Of a stretch of DNA of 64,000 bases, positions 56,551 to 64,000 are shown one piece after another (within the stretch, counting starts at the first letter, position 1; each line of letters starts with the position of its first letter). Below the pieces are notes generated by a model. The model saw only the letters and a list, made by a program, of their open reading frames with translations. It ran no database searches and was not told the DNA's origin. A program made the position numbers and the translations under genes. Location: positions 3,515,001-3,579,000 of the forward strand of contig NZ_CP101833.1 in NCBI RefSeq assembly GCF_024498355.1, in the 5' to 3' direction. Origin of the DNA: Bacillus pumilus. Lineage in GTDB: Bacteria > Bacillota > Bacilli > Bacillales > Bacillaceae.

Positions 56551-56789
56551 GAAAGTCTCCTTTTTTTCAATTTATCTATGTTAATCTGCATTATTGAATG
56601 CCTAAATTTCCCAAGTAATAGGATGTGGAAAATAAATAACTCTCCATCCCCTTCTAATATAAAACTTTAGCGGACACTAACACTATAAAGTTCCATACAA
56701 TTCTTTATTGTCTCTAGAGATAAGAAGTGAATGAGGGTATTGCATATCCTCTTCAAAGTTATTACTTCTCCTTTAAGAATCTGTGCAAT

Positions 56790-58568
56790 TTATTTGTAGC
56801 ATTTCACTAATTTATTTGTATTATAATCATTTATATACCAATCAATTGACTCCAAATATTCCCTTATATCTTCTAATTCTAAATCAATTTTTAAATCGTT
56901 CAAATTAGAATATAGAACTCTAAAAAGAAGATCTAATTGATAAGAATAAATTTTTAATAAACCTAATTCATTATCTATTAAATTATTGTAGTAATCTATT
57001 TTATTTATTAAGAAGTCCTCTATATCAACTTTATTATTTGTAAATGGAGTTATATTAAGTGTTGAACATAGATAATGGTAGTTTAACTTATTACTTGCTT
57101 TAGTACTAATTAAAATCGCTCTATAAAGGTTGATTATCTCATTTTTATTTGTACATACATATCTACTTATTGAATAAAATAATTGTATTTCATTTACTAA
57201 ATTTACAAGTTGATTTGCATTAGCAATGTACATTGAAGAAAAATATCTATGTTCACCATCACTATAATAATTACCAACTTGTATATTATTAATTTTTTCT
57301 TTCTTTTTAAATAATCTTTTTGATTTTATAGCACTATTTTCGTGAATTATTTTCGGTAATAATTCTCTAGTTAGCCATTTATATGTATGTTTAACGGTCC
57401 AGTAATCTTTAACCCCATATTCTTTTGATAAATTCATGTCATTCCATAGTAACCATACATAATTTGAGGGAGTCAAACTATAATAATTATCTATAAAACT
57501 ATGTATTATGCATTTATGACCTTTATTGTAATTTTCATTATCTTCCTTAATGTAAACTTTCAGCATATTATCTCCGGAATCATCAAATATGTGCCATTGA
57601 GAACTTCCTTTCTCGTAATCATGTTCACTAGAAAACTCGAGAATTTCCTTCCAAAGGTTCATATTCACTTTTATTAAGTGGTATTTCGATAAATCATAGT
57701 GATTAGGAATGAAGTCTTTACAATCAATAATCTCTTCTAGTTCTATTATTGCCTCTATATATTCTGAAATAAATTTATCAATAACAATACAAAGATTAAA
57801 AACTTCTTCATAGCTCAAGTTGAATCTTGAATTACCTAATTGAACAATATAATTATTTTCATCTAATTTTGCTACAATATATCGTCTCATTTCAAAATGT
57901 ATGGGTGTGTTATTTCCGGGATATAATTCGCTTAATATTTCTTTATGTCCCAGACTGATATTAGTTCCTCGAATATAAAAACTATTAAAGGTAAATAAAC
58001 ATGAACCTCTATTTTCATTTATAACCGGAAGATATCCTTCTAAGATCACGCTTTTATTTTTATACTTTAAAAACTTTCCATCAATTGAGAAATTTTCAAT
58101 ATCTGCTTCCCCAAAATCTGCCACGTGATTATTTATATGGTCTACATATTCTTCCAGTGTGATTTTTCCTTCATTTAATTGCTTCCTAATAACTTCGAGG
58201 CTAAGTGCATATTTTGCTTCTTCTTCAAATTTCTTAATATGCTTTTTTACTTCTTTTATTTTTCCTTTTGCCCGACGCAATAACCGTAAAGAGATTTCTT
58301 CTGGCAAATCGTTATTTCTTTTATCATTATTACACTTATGATGAGCTGGTCTTAAATTTTCTAGACCATTAAAATCAAAATCCAACGTTAGCTTAAAATC
58401 ATTTATTACATTTTTTACTTTCTCATCATCTTTAAATGTTGCTTCAGGTATTATATGGTCTACTTGTAAATCTGAATAATTGAATAAATCTTCTAAACAT
58501 ATAATACAGCGTCTTTGATGAGCTTGCCAAAGAGCGTATCTAACTTCTGGTTTATCTTTTAAGGCCAA
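56790..58568 (-). CDS. Large HNH-endonuclease protein
   Basis: A 592-residue protein. The N-terminal 80 residues form an HNH nuclease with a zinc frame: CIIC (21-24), DHIIPE (37-42) and ENLRPAHHKCN (70-80). The remaining ~500 residues have no domain that I recognise and may be a sensor. TTG 58568 is the start, with GGGAG 6 bases upstream. Strongly AT-rich, like the ATPase and DUF4297 genes beyond, but separated from them by a direct repeat and hairpin. A defence role is likely from content and place. Confidence 0.78.
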   Translation of the reverse strand: MALKDKPEVRYALWQAHQRRCIICLEDLFNYSDLQVDHIIPEATFKDDEKVKNVINDFKLTLDFDFNGLENLRPAHHKCNNDKRNNDLPEEISLRLLRRAKGKIKEVKKHIKKFEEEAKYALSLEVIRKQLNEGKITLEEYVDHINNHVADFGEADIENFSIDGKFLKYKNKSVILEGYLPVINENRGSCLFTFNSFYIRGTNISLGHKEILSELYPGNNTPIHFEMRRYIVAKLDENNYIVQLGNSRFNLSYEEVFNLCIVIDKFISEYIEAIIELEEIIDCKDFIPNHYDLSKYHLIKVNMNLWKEILEFSSEHDYEKGSSQWHIFDDSGDNMLKVYIKEDNENYNKGHKCIIHSFIDNYYSLTPSNYVWLLWNDMNLSKEYGVKDYWTVKHTYKWLTRELLPKIIHENSAIKSKRLFKKKEKINNIQVGNYYSDGEHRYFSSMYIANANQLVNLVNEIQLFYSISRYVCTNKNEIINLYRAILISTKASNKLNYHYLCSTLNITPFTNNKVDIEDFLINKIDYYNNLIDNELGLLKIYSYQLDLLFRVLYSNLNDLKIDLELEDIREYLESIDWYINDYNTNKLVKCYK

Positions 58569-58672
58569 TAGTATCTCCCTCTCCGTAATAAAATATTATT
58601 ACAAAAATATGAAACTCTAATGGTGATTTTATTCTCTTATATACTTATTTAAAATTTCCGCTTTACCATCAC

Positions 58673-58686
58673 TTATGATAAGGCTC
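58673..58686. repeat. Direct repeat of the rlmH 3' end (attL-like)
   Basis: TTATGATAAGGCTC is identical to 62049-62062 at the end of rlmH, in the same orientation. The flanks also agree partly (one base later both read CC). The two copies bracket the ATPase and DUF4297 genes. Confidence 0.75.
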
Positions 58687-58724
58687 ACCGTGGCGTATCT
58701 AGATGAGGTTTTTAAGTCAAAATA

Positions 58725-58755
58725 ACAGCTTTCGTACGCTTGATACGAAAGCTGT
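58725..58755 (-). terminator. Strong hairpin after the ATPase gene
   Basis: Perfect 12-bp stem ACAGCTTTCGTA (58725-58736) with TACGAAAGCTGT (58744-58755), then TTATTTTGAC on the minus strand. A likely terminator for the ATPase-DUF4297 operon. Confidence 0.65.
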
Positions 58756-58764
58756 ATTTAATAT

Positions 58765-60450
58765 TCATTCACATTTTTCCAATAAATCTTTTATCTCCAC
58801 AGAGATTGTAGGATAATCACTCTTTCCAAGTAAGCTGTATTTCTCATTCAAAATAAGAGTTTTTCCTTCAAAATTTATATCATTCATTTCAACAAGACCC
58901 AAAATTAATTGTGAACCTTCTGGTTTTTTTTCTATAATAAAGTCTAACATCTTATCCAAGTTTGCTTTTTCTTGGTCTTGTTGGTTGGGAGAGTCAATAA
59001 CTATTGGACAAAACACTGAAGTTGAAAACTCCTTCATTACTTCAAGAATACTAAAATAATATGCTAATAACGCTCTAGGTTTACCACTCCCAGTTTCCGC
59101 TATTTTGGAAGTGATTGGTTTGTAAGATTTTTCGCTCATTGTTAATACATCTAGCTTCATTAAATTACTTTGCATTAAGTTAAAGTATTTTGTTCTAATT
59201 TCTTTTTTTCGTTTCTTATCTTCGAATTCTTTTAATTCTTCTTTTAAATCCTCGATTTGTTGCTCATTATTATATATTTCATTATTTAATGAACTTATTT
59301 CTTCCTCCATAAGTAAGTTCATTTCTCTTTTACCTTCATTTAAAATTATGTCTTTTAGCTTTACTGCTCCTTGTTTTTTTGAGAGAATATCCTTTATTTT
59401 TTCTTGCTCATGATTATTCTTATCATAAATTTTGTATTCAGATTGAATACTTTCTATAATTTTTTTTAAGTCTGAATTCAGACTTAATAACAAATCTTTA
59501 CAAGTATCTTCATCTTTTGCAATTGCAAAACGCTCTGCAAATGAGTTCTCATAAATATTACCGCACGTCGGACACTCTACAGAATCAGTTTGTTCCATTG
59601 CAAATTCAAAATCATCCTTTAATTCAGCTATAGTGCTGTTGACTACTTTGATTTGCTGTTCTATGTGTAACTTATGATTTTCTAACTCTAAGATTTTCTG
59701 TTTTAACCTAGAACCTTTTTTGTTTAATACATCATAAAGCGATAATAAGTCATCAATCTCTTTTTTAAATTGAACTGTGTCAATAGCTGCAACTTCCTCT
59801 TTAATTTGGTTTCTAATTTTTGATATAAAGTTGCTTGAGATTTTTCTTTCATTCTCCAATGCAGATATTTCTTTTTTATAGTTTCTTATTGCTGCGTTTA
59901 TTTCATAATATTCATTCGGTCTAATACCAGTATGATAATTTACTACATCATTTCTCCAATTACTAAATTGAGAAAGTCTATCAAAGGACTCCCAATTCTT
60001 ATTCCAGCTTATATCCTGGTCAATGTAAAAAGGTAGAAGAAAATAAGCCGGAGGAGGGATAAGTGATTCTCCCTTACTATTGTTAAGAACCAGTTTGTAG
60101 TTAAACAATTGGGCAATGAAAGGCCCAATGCCATTAGTGATACCTTTAAAAGTATCTATAACATTCATTTCGTCATCAAAAACAGCGAAAACCCTTTCTT
60201 TTCTAAGAATAGAATAGGTTTTTCCATCAAGAGAAAACTTAACTAAAGAAATAACATTTGCATTCTTCCATTTAGGATGTAAGTCCTTTGGATCAGCTCC
60301 AAATGTCCAATAAATACTTTTTATTAATGACGATTTTCCAGTATGGTTATCTCCCTTTATCACTGTTATGTTTGGATGAAATGTTACCTTCTTTGCCTTT
60401 TCCTCTAGAAACGACACTAGTTTTATTTCCTTTATTATCATTCTTTTCAT
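58765..60450 (-). CDS. Rad50/SMC-like ATPase with zinc hook (LmuB-like)
   Basis: A 561-residue AAA/ABC-type ATPase. Walker A GDNHTGKS (33-40) follows an N-terminal strand VTFHPNITVIKG. Two long coiled coils flank CPTC (about 298-301), a zinc hook as in Rad50/SbcC. The C-terminal head has a signature-like ETGSGKPRALLAYY and Walker B VFCPIVIDSPNQQD. SMC-like ATPases pair with a DUF4297 nuclease in Lamassu systems (LmuB with LmuA). The DUF4297 gene is 45 bases upstream in the same operon. Confidence 0.82.
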   Translation of the reverse strand: MKRMIIKEIKLVSFLEEKAKKVTFHPNITVIKGDNHTGKSSLIKSIYWTFGADPKDLHPKWKNANVISLVKFSLDGKTYSILRKERVFAVFDDEMNVIDTFKGITNGIGPFIAQLFNYKLVLNNSKGESLIPPPAYFLLPFYIDQDISWNKNWESFDRLSQFSNWRNDVVNYHTGIRPNEYYEINAAIRNYKKEISALENERKISSNFISKIRNQIKEEVAAIDTVQFKKEIDDLLSLYDVLNKKGSRLKQKILELENHKLHIEQQIKVVNSTIAELKDDFEFAMEQTDSVECPTCGNIYENSFAERFAIAKDEDTCKDLLLSLNSDLKKIIESIQSEYKIYDKNNHEQEKIKDILSKKQGAVKLKDIILNEGKREMNLLMEEEISSLNNEIYNNEQQIEDLKEELKEFEDKKRKKEIRTKYFNLMQSNLMKLDVLTMSEKSYKPITSKIAETGSGKPRALLAYYFSILEVMKEFSTSVFCPIVIDSPNQQDQEKANLDKMLDFIIEKKPEGSQLILGLVEMNDINFEGKTLILNEKYSLLGKSDYPTISVEIKDLLEKCE

Positions 60451-60495
60451 AGTTATCTAACCTCAAATTCCGAATTAGTCTTCTGAAATTTCCGC

Positions 60496-61593
60496 TCATT
60501 TACTAAACTCCATTAAAATTATGACCTTGATATAATATTCACTATAAAATGAATTAGATTCTTTAGATATATATTCGTTATATACCGGCTTTAATAAATC
60601 ATTTTGTAAATTTATAATCTGTTTTTCTTTATATGTTTCTATCATTTTTGAGATAATAGTGATTGTATTTCTCAATTTCAAATTAGCATAATTCATCTTA
60701 TCTACTCTATAATCATCCCATGCCTGCTTTATTTTAAGCCGGTCTGAAAAAGGCATATTTTCTTGCAAAAGGGAGTCATTAATAAATCTCCAGCGCTCCT
60801 GTTCTTCGTCATCTGTTGAGAACATTTGAATATGTTCTTTAAATTGTTCTCGGCTAATTCCTTTATGCTTCGCTAATTCTTCGAAAGAAGAGATGTCACT
60901 TTCATAGTTGTTTTTTACTTTCACTTCACTAAATATTGCATCGTAAATAACGCTAACCTTGTATTTTGAATCAGGATTTTGTTTTTCAATAAACTCTGAT
61001 AATTTACCTTTTAAATAAGTTTCTCGATTATCCACTAATAATTCAGATACCTCAAAAAACGTCAATTCAACAAAATCTGGGTTATCTTTCAATTGATGCT
61101 CATCTATCACCTTGCGGATAATTTCTGCGATGGTTACTTCTTCTAGCTCTGAAAGACAAATTTTTTTCTTTGTAATGCTCTTTTCTCCACATAATAATTT
61201 TAAATTATAAGTGTAATTCGAAATGAAATTAAGTGATAAAGTATGCTCTGGAAATTGCATCTTGCATTCATACATTTTCCCTAAAATTGACAAAGAAGGT
61301 CCTTCTGCTCCTGGTTTTCTTTTTGTTAAAGAATTTAAAGTCCAATTCTTTGAACTTGTTTTTATTTGAAAAAAGGAAATGTTTTCAGGGTCTGTAGCTG
61401 AATCATAAACAACTACATCATCGTAATAATCCATAACTAATAAGAAGTCTTCTTCAACTTCATACATTTCCATCATCTTTAAAATAGCCCAATCTTTTTG
61501 ATAATCAAATCTATTTGAAGAACGGGGACCACTAATGTCTCTCGGCTTAACAAATGAGTCTTTTAGTTTATCCATGTAATCAATCCTATTCAT
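60496..61593 (-). CDS. DUF4297/Cap4-like nuclease (LmuA-like)
   Basis: About 365 residues. The N-terminus matches DUF4297 nucleases: SGPRSSNRFDYQKDWAILKM (about 21-40), acidic DDVVVYD (58-64) and FFQIKTS (74-80), giving a D...QxK PD-(D/E)XK centre. The C-terminal two thirds are helical with no clear domain. Cap4/DUF4297 nucleases are effectors of CBASS and Lamassu. The partner is the ATPase downstream. Start is uncertain: ATG 61593 or ATG 61575, which has AGGA 8 bases upstream. AT-rich, as in transferred DNA. Confidence 0.8.
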   Translation of the reverse strand: MNRIDYMDKLKDSFVKPRDISGPRSSNRFDYQKDWAILKMMEMYEVEEDFLLVMDYYDDVVVYDSATDPENISFFQIKTSSKNWTLNSLTKRKPGAEGPSLSILGKMYECKMQFPEHTLSLNFISNYTYNLKLLCGEKSITKKKICLSELEEVTIAEIIRKVIDEHQLKDNPDFVELTFFEVSELLVDNRETYLKGKLSEFIEKQNPDSKYKVSVIYDAIFSEVKVKNNYESDISSFEELAKHKGISREQFKEHIQMFSTDDEEQERWRFINDSLLQENMPFSDRLKIKQAWDDYRVDKMNYANLKLRNTITIISKMIETYKEKQIINLQNDLLKPVYNEYISKESNSFYSEYYIKVIILMEFSK

Positions 61594-62044
61594 TCTCAAT
61601 CTGAGAGTTTATTATTATATGAATAAATAACTTTTTCCTCAATTGTATCAATAAAACAGTTCACTAACAACATTTATTACCAATTGAAACCCTTCTAAAA
61701 TATCTATAACTTGATATTCAGATACGCATATTTCAACATTTGTTTTATCACTAGTCTTACTTTGTATCGAGATTCCGAGCTGGACTCTGAATAAACTCTG
61801 ATAATTTCATATCCTGTTCGCTTACTTTTGTCTTTTAAAATTTGGATGTTGCGGTGTACTCAATACCCCATGGGTTGGACCAAGATGTATTTCTAGTGTA
61901 GATTACTAGATTGTATCGATTCTGCTGAACAATTCTCTCCTTAGGTTGTATAGTAAGGTACTCTGTTACCATTTCTGCCATTTAATTTTTTTTAATATAA
62001 AAAGAGCAATCTTAAAAAAGACCACTCTTACATAAAAACTTCAT
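61594..62044. other. 451-base region between the defence pair and rlmH
   Basis: Holds the rlmH terminator and a 48-codon minus-strand frame (61981-61835, MAEMVTEYLTIQPKER...) that has no RBS and may be a remnant. I see no integrase, recombinase or promoter that I can defend. Confidence 0.5.
62003..62028 (-). terminator. Terminator of rlmH
   Basis: 11-bp stem with G-T pairs (62028-62018 with 62013-62003), a four-base loop, then TTTTTATATT on the minus strand. Confidence 0.75.
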
Positions 62045-62524
62045 CTATTTATGATAAGGCTCCCCCCGCACAATCCGAAACGCACGATAAACCTGCTCCA
62101 CCAACACCAACCTCATCAACTGATGCGGAAACGTCATCCTCGAAAACGACAGTTTCTCATTCGCACGCTGCATGACGGCGTCGCTTAAGCCAAGGGATCC
62201 GCCTATGACGAAACATACTTTGCTTTTTCCGTATGTTGCCAGCTTATCTATTGTATCGGCTAATTCTTCGGAACTTTTCATTTTTCCTTCGATGGCGAGG
62301 GCGATGACGTGGGCGTCTGGGTTGATTTTGCTTAGGATGCGTTCGCCTTCTTTGTCTTTGATGATTTTCATGTCTTGATCGCTGAGGTGTTCGGGCGCTT
62401 TTTCGTCCGCGAGCTCAATGATCTCCATTTTCGCATAGGCCTGTAATCGTTTTGTGTATTCGGCTATGCCTTGCTTTAAATACTTCTCTTTTAATTTTCC
62501 TACTGTGATAATTGATATATTCAC
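62045..62524 (-). CDS. rlmH: 23S rRNA pseudouridine-1915 N3-methyltransferase
   Basis: A 159-residue SPOUT-fold enzyme (N-terminus [20 protein letters not shown]; knot loop [11 protein letters not shown], about 102-112; C-terminus [11 protein letters not shown]). It methylates pseudouridine 1915 of 23S rRNA. A core gene of Firmicutes. Its last codons (GAGCCTTATCATAA) are the direct repeat also found at 58673, in the position where S. aureus rlmH (orfX) serves as the SCC insertion site. Confidence 0.97.
   Translation of the reverse strand: MNISIITVGKLKEKYLKQGIAEYTKRLQAYAKMEIIELADEKAPEHLSDQDMKIIKDKEGERILSKINPDAHVIALAIEGKMKSSEELADTIDKLATYGKSKVCFVIGGSLGLSDAVMQRANEKLSFSRMTFPHQLMRLVLVEQVYRAFRIVRGEPYHK
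62049..62062. repeat. Direct repeat inside rlmH 3' end (attR-like)
   Basis: TTATGATAAGGCTC (plus strand), i.e. GAGCCTTATCATAA in rlmH sense. It resembles the staphylococcal SCC core (GAAGC-TATCATAA) and is repeated exactly at 58673-58686. Confidence 0.75.
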
Positions 62525-62562
62525 AGGTCATCCCCACCTTAAGAACAAGTTATTCATATAAG

Positions 62563-62895
62563 TTATCAACAATTGTGGATAAAATTTGTGTATTTTGTGT
62601 CCGATCATTCGTTCCCCACTATATATATTGCAGGTTCAGCGCACAATTCACAGGTTGTGGATAAGCTGTGTGTATGTTCGATTTTTCTGAATTCTGGTGG
62701 CACTTCGTGATCATCTATGTACATGTCTAATACGGTTTCAATGTGTTCTGCACAAGCATAAAATATTTTGTTCATAAGTTTCTTTTTCCTCCAATATGTT
62801 CTCCGGTTATTCACAATATTTCACTCATTGTTCAATATAACCGATTTATTCACATGTTAATAGTCTTTTGCCATTTTCCACACCTTTTGTCCACA
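62563..62895. promoter_or_regulatory. DnaA-box cluster around yyzF
   Basis: Two perfect TTATCCACA boxes (minus strand, 62574-62582 and 62656-62664) and two TTATTCACA boxes (plus, 62807-62815 and 62846-62854), plus one-mismatch forms at 62563-62571, 62874-62882 and 62887-62895. B. subtilis has a known DnaA-box cluster at the same gene (yydA/rlmH). Confidence 0.8.
62605..62775 (-). CDS. yyzF: CxxH/CxxC protein YyzF
   Basis: A 56-residue protein with CAEH (about 7-10) and CELC (about 43-46), the CxxH...CxxC metal-site pattern of the YyzF family, downstream neighbour of rlmH in Bacillus. ATG 62775 is chosen (AGGA upstream); ATG 62814 would add an unsupported tail. Function unknown; small zinc protein. 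Confidence 0.85.
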   Translation of the reverse strand: MNKIFYACAEHIETVLDMYIDDHEVPPEFRKIEHTHSLSTTCELCAEPAIYIVGNE

Positions 62896-62906
62896 AACAA
62901 AACGAA

Positions 62907-62935
62907 AAAGCCTCCACTTCCTGTGAAGGCTTCCT
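62907..62935 (-). terminator. Terminator of the ECF operon
   Basis: AAGCCT...AGGCTT stem with inner CAC/GTG pairing, then TTTTTCGTTTT on the minus strand, 2 bases after the ecfT stop. Confidence 0.75.
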
Positions 62936-62936
62936 T

Positions 62937-63767
62937 CTATATAAACGGATTATAAAATCTCGTTCCTCTGACAAAAGTCATCACAAGCGACACAATCAGT
63001 ACCACACCAACAAACAAGAATGCTGCATAATCTGCTTTTTGAAAGTCTTTGGCGGTAAACCATGTGCGCTTTTTATGCTTTCCAAATCCACGCAGCTCCA
63101 TCGCATTGCTGATCGTCTCAATCCGCTCCAGACTGGAGAAAATCAGCGGCATCACGATCGATAACGCATTTTTGATTCGTTTCCCCAGTTTTTCATTCTT
63201 CGATAAATCGATTCCTCTTGCCTGCTGAGAAATGGCAATCGTTCGAAAATCCCGCTGAATATCTGGAATATAGCGTAGGGCAATCGCTACAGCATAGGAA
63301 ATCCGGTAGCTGACCCCGATTCGGCTGAGTGATGAGGCAAATTCACTTGGATTCGTTGTGACGATAAATAAAAGTGCCGCTGGCATAACCGTCACATATT
63401 TGAGTGTAATGTTCAATTGATAGAAAAGCTGTTCAAGCGTGACATTGTACCAGCCTGCGATATGAAACAGCTCGTGTTTTGCTCCGTAGATGGCGACACC
63501 TTGCTGCGGCGCAAAGATGTAAATGGCGATGTTGTTGATCACTAGGAAAATCGCCAGGACGATCACCACGAAGGATATATCACGAAGTCGCACGTTCGAC
63601 AGCTGAAAGAATACGATACTGGCGGCTAGCATAAACACTAATACGCCTGTATCATACGTGAGCATCGCTGCGGATGACCAGAGGATAAAGCAAATGAGTT
63701 TGGTTGCACCTGTCAGCCGGTGAATCGGCGACGGGCGATCGATATAGGACAGCATGTCTACAGCCAT
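62937..63767 (-). CDS. ECF transporter transmembrane (T) component
   Basis: A 276-residue CbiQ/EcfT-family protein with about six hydrophobic segments and the coupling helices containing AIALRYIPDIQRDF (about 166-179) and the two AxxARG motifs: AISQQARGID (about 185-194) and SNAMELRGFG (about 229-238). These contact the two ATPases. Start overlaps the ATPase stop by 10 bases. It drives vitamin or metal uptake with an S component that is outside the window. A YkoC-like role in thiamine precursor uptake is possible. Confidence 0.9.
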   Translation of the reverse strand: MAVDMLSYIDRPSPIHRLTGATKLICFILWSSAAMLTYDTGVLVFMLAASIVFFQLSNVRLRDISFVVIVLAIFLVINNIAIYIFAPQQGVAIYGAKHELFHIAGWYNVTLEQLFYQLNITLKYVTVMPAALLFIVTTNPSEFASSLSRIGVSYRISYAVAIALRYIPDIQRDFRTIAISQQARGIDLSKNEKLGKRIKNALSIVMPLIFSSLERIETISNAMELRGFGKHKKRTWFTAKDFQKADYAAFLFVGVVLIVSLVMTFVRGTRFYNPFI

Positions 63768-64000
63768 GTCATTCGTTCCTTTCTGTCAACCTCAATGAAG
63801 CGATCCACGAGTTCATTTGGATTCGGCCAGTCTGCTTTCAGCGCCAGTTCATACAGCGACGTTTCCTTTAAACTCGCCTTTTGGACAAGCAGCTGATCCG
63901 TCAGCACTTTGGCCGGTGTGTCATCTGCGATTTTTTCTCCATCTGACATCACAATGGTTCTTGTTGTGTATTCGAGCATCAAATGCATATCATGGGTGAT
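63758..64000 (-). CDS. ECF transporter ATP-binding protein, C-terminal end (partial)
   Basis: The frame is cut by the right window edge. The visible 80 residues start within the H-loop (ITHDMHLMLEY) and continue as TRTIVMSDGEKIADDTPAKVL, the usual end of CbiO/EcfA ATPases, followed by a C-terminal extension of about 40 residues with WPNPNELVDRF. It is co-transcribed with the T component. A double-domain YkoD-type protein cannot be excluded from this piece. Confidence 0.85.
   Translation of the reverse strand: MTHDMHLMLEYTTRTIVMSDGEKIADDTPAKVLTDQLLVQKASLKETSLYELALKADWPNPNELVDRFIEVDRKERMTWL

Noticed and set aside
61594-62044. Recombinase gene for the rlmH-associated element
   Set aside because: No serine or tyrosine recombinase motif is found here or between the repeats; the short frame at 61835-61981 has no RBS and no such motif.

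Overview
The window looks like chromosome from a Bacillus of the B. pumilus / B. safensis / B. altitudinis group. This rests on Bacillus-type gene families (Rap-Phr, LXG toxin, GanAB, YxjI, YyzF, RlmH), strong AGGAGG-type ribosome binding sites, several CcpA cre-like sites, and the plant-polysaccharide gene content. The species is an inference, since no marker gene is present. I see no tRNA, rRNA, CRISPR array or intact transposase.

Layout. 1-3.4 kb: end of a galactan operon (ganQ tail, ganB, ganA). 3.7-5.0 kb: a CitMHS carboxylate transporter. 5.1-7.4 kb: an ABC exporter with a small DUF4064 protein. 7.6-11.7 kb: an AT-rich island holding a second ABC exporter, a LytTR regulator, a tubby-like protein, a SpoIIM/DUF95 protein and a TM2 protein, all facing a divergent 94-residue peptide gene. 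I read this as a candidate bacteriocin locus, possibly of circular type. 11.9-16.0 kb: a PhnA-like protein and a glycerate module (kinase, GntP permease, CdaR). 16.0-21.2 kb: a TetR-controlled efflux operon. 21.9-23.1 kb: a rap-phr quorum-sensing cassette. 23.1-27.5 kb: a beta-glucoside PTS operon with a LicT-type antiterminator and its RNA target. 27.6-31.5 kb: a secreted Lys-rich protein, PadR-DUF4188, a Nudix hydrolase and an XRE-DUF3169 pair. 31.5-33.2 kb: a cycA-like permease behind a glycine riboswitch. 33.4-38.2 kb: a LacI regulator and a shikimate/quinate-type module, with two paralogous MFS carriers flanking a shikimate dehydrogenase.

38.5-42.4 kb is a conflict region: a gene remnant, an LXG-EndoU toxin with a probable immunity gene, and an Mrr-like endonuclease. 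42.6-46.8 kb is a second beta-glucoside PTS operon with a GntR repressor. 46.8-49.5 kb holds decayed and small genes, including yxjI. 49.5-53.7 kb is an MMPL exporter with a two-component system. 53.8-56.6 kb has an MBL-fold hydrolase and a frameshifted gene. 56.8-61.6 kb is an AT-rich defence-like segment: an HNH protein, a Rad50/SMC-like ATPase with a zinc hook, and a DUF4297/Cap4-like nuclease. 62.0-64 kb returns to core genome: rlmH, yyzF inside a DnaA-box cluster, and ECF transporter genes.

The two strongest signals are these. First, the DUF4297-ATPase pair is bracketed by an exact 14-bp direct repeat made of the 3' end of rlmH. That is the same kind of site used by staphylococcal SCC elements, but no recombinase is present. 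Second, the 7.6-11.7 kb island combines a DUF95 protein, an ABC exporter and a divergent small peptide gene whose weak-35 promoter has a LytTR-type direct repeat just upstream. A further oddity is that four genes (near 9.4, 41.06, 47.6 and 56.1 kb) lack a usual ATG/GTG/TTG start at the place where homologous sequence and ribosome binding site point.
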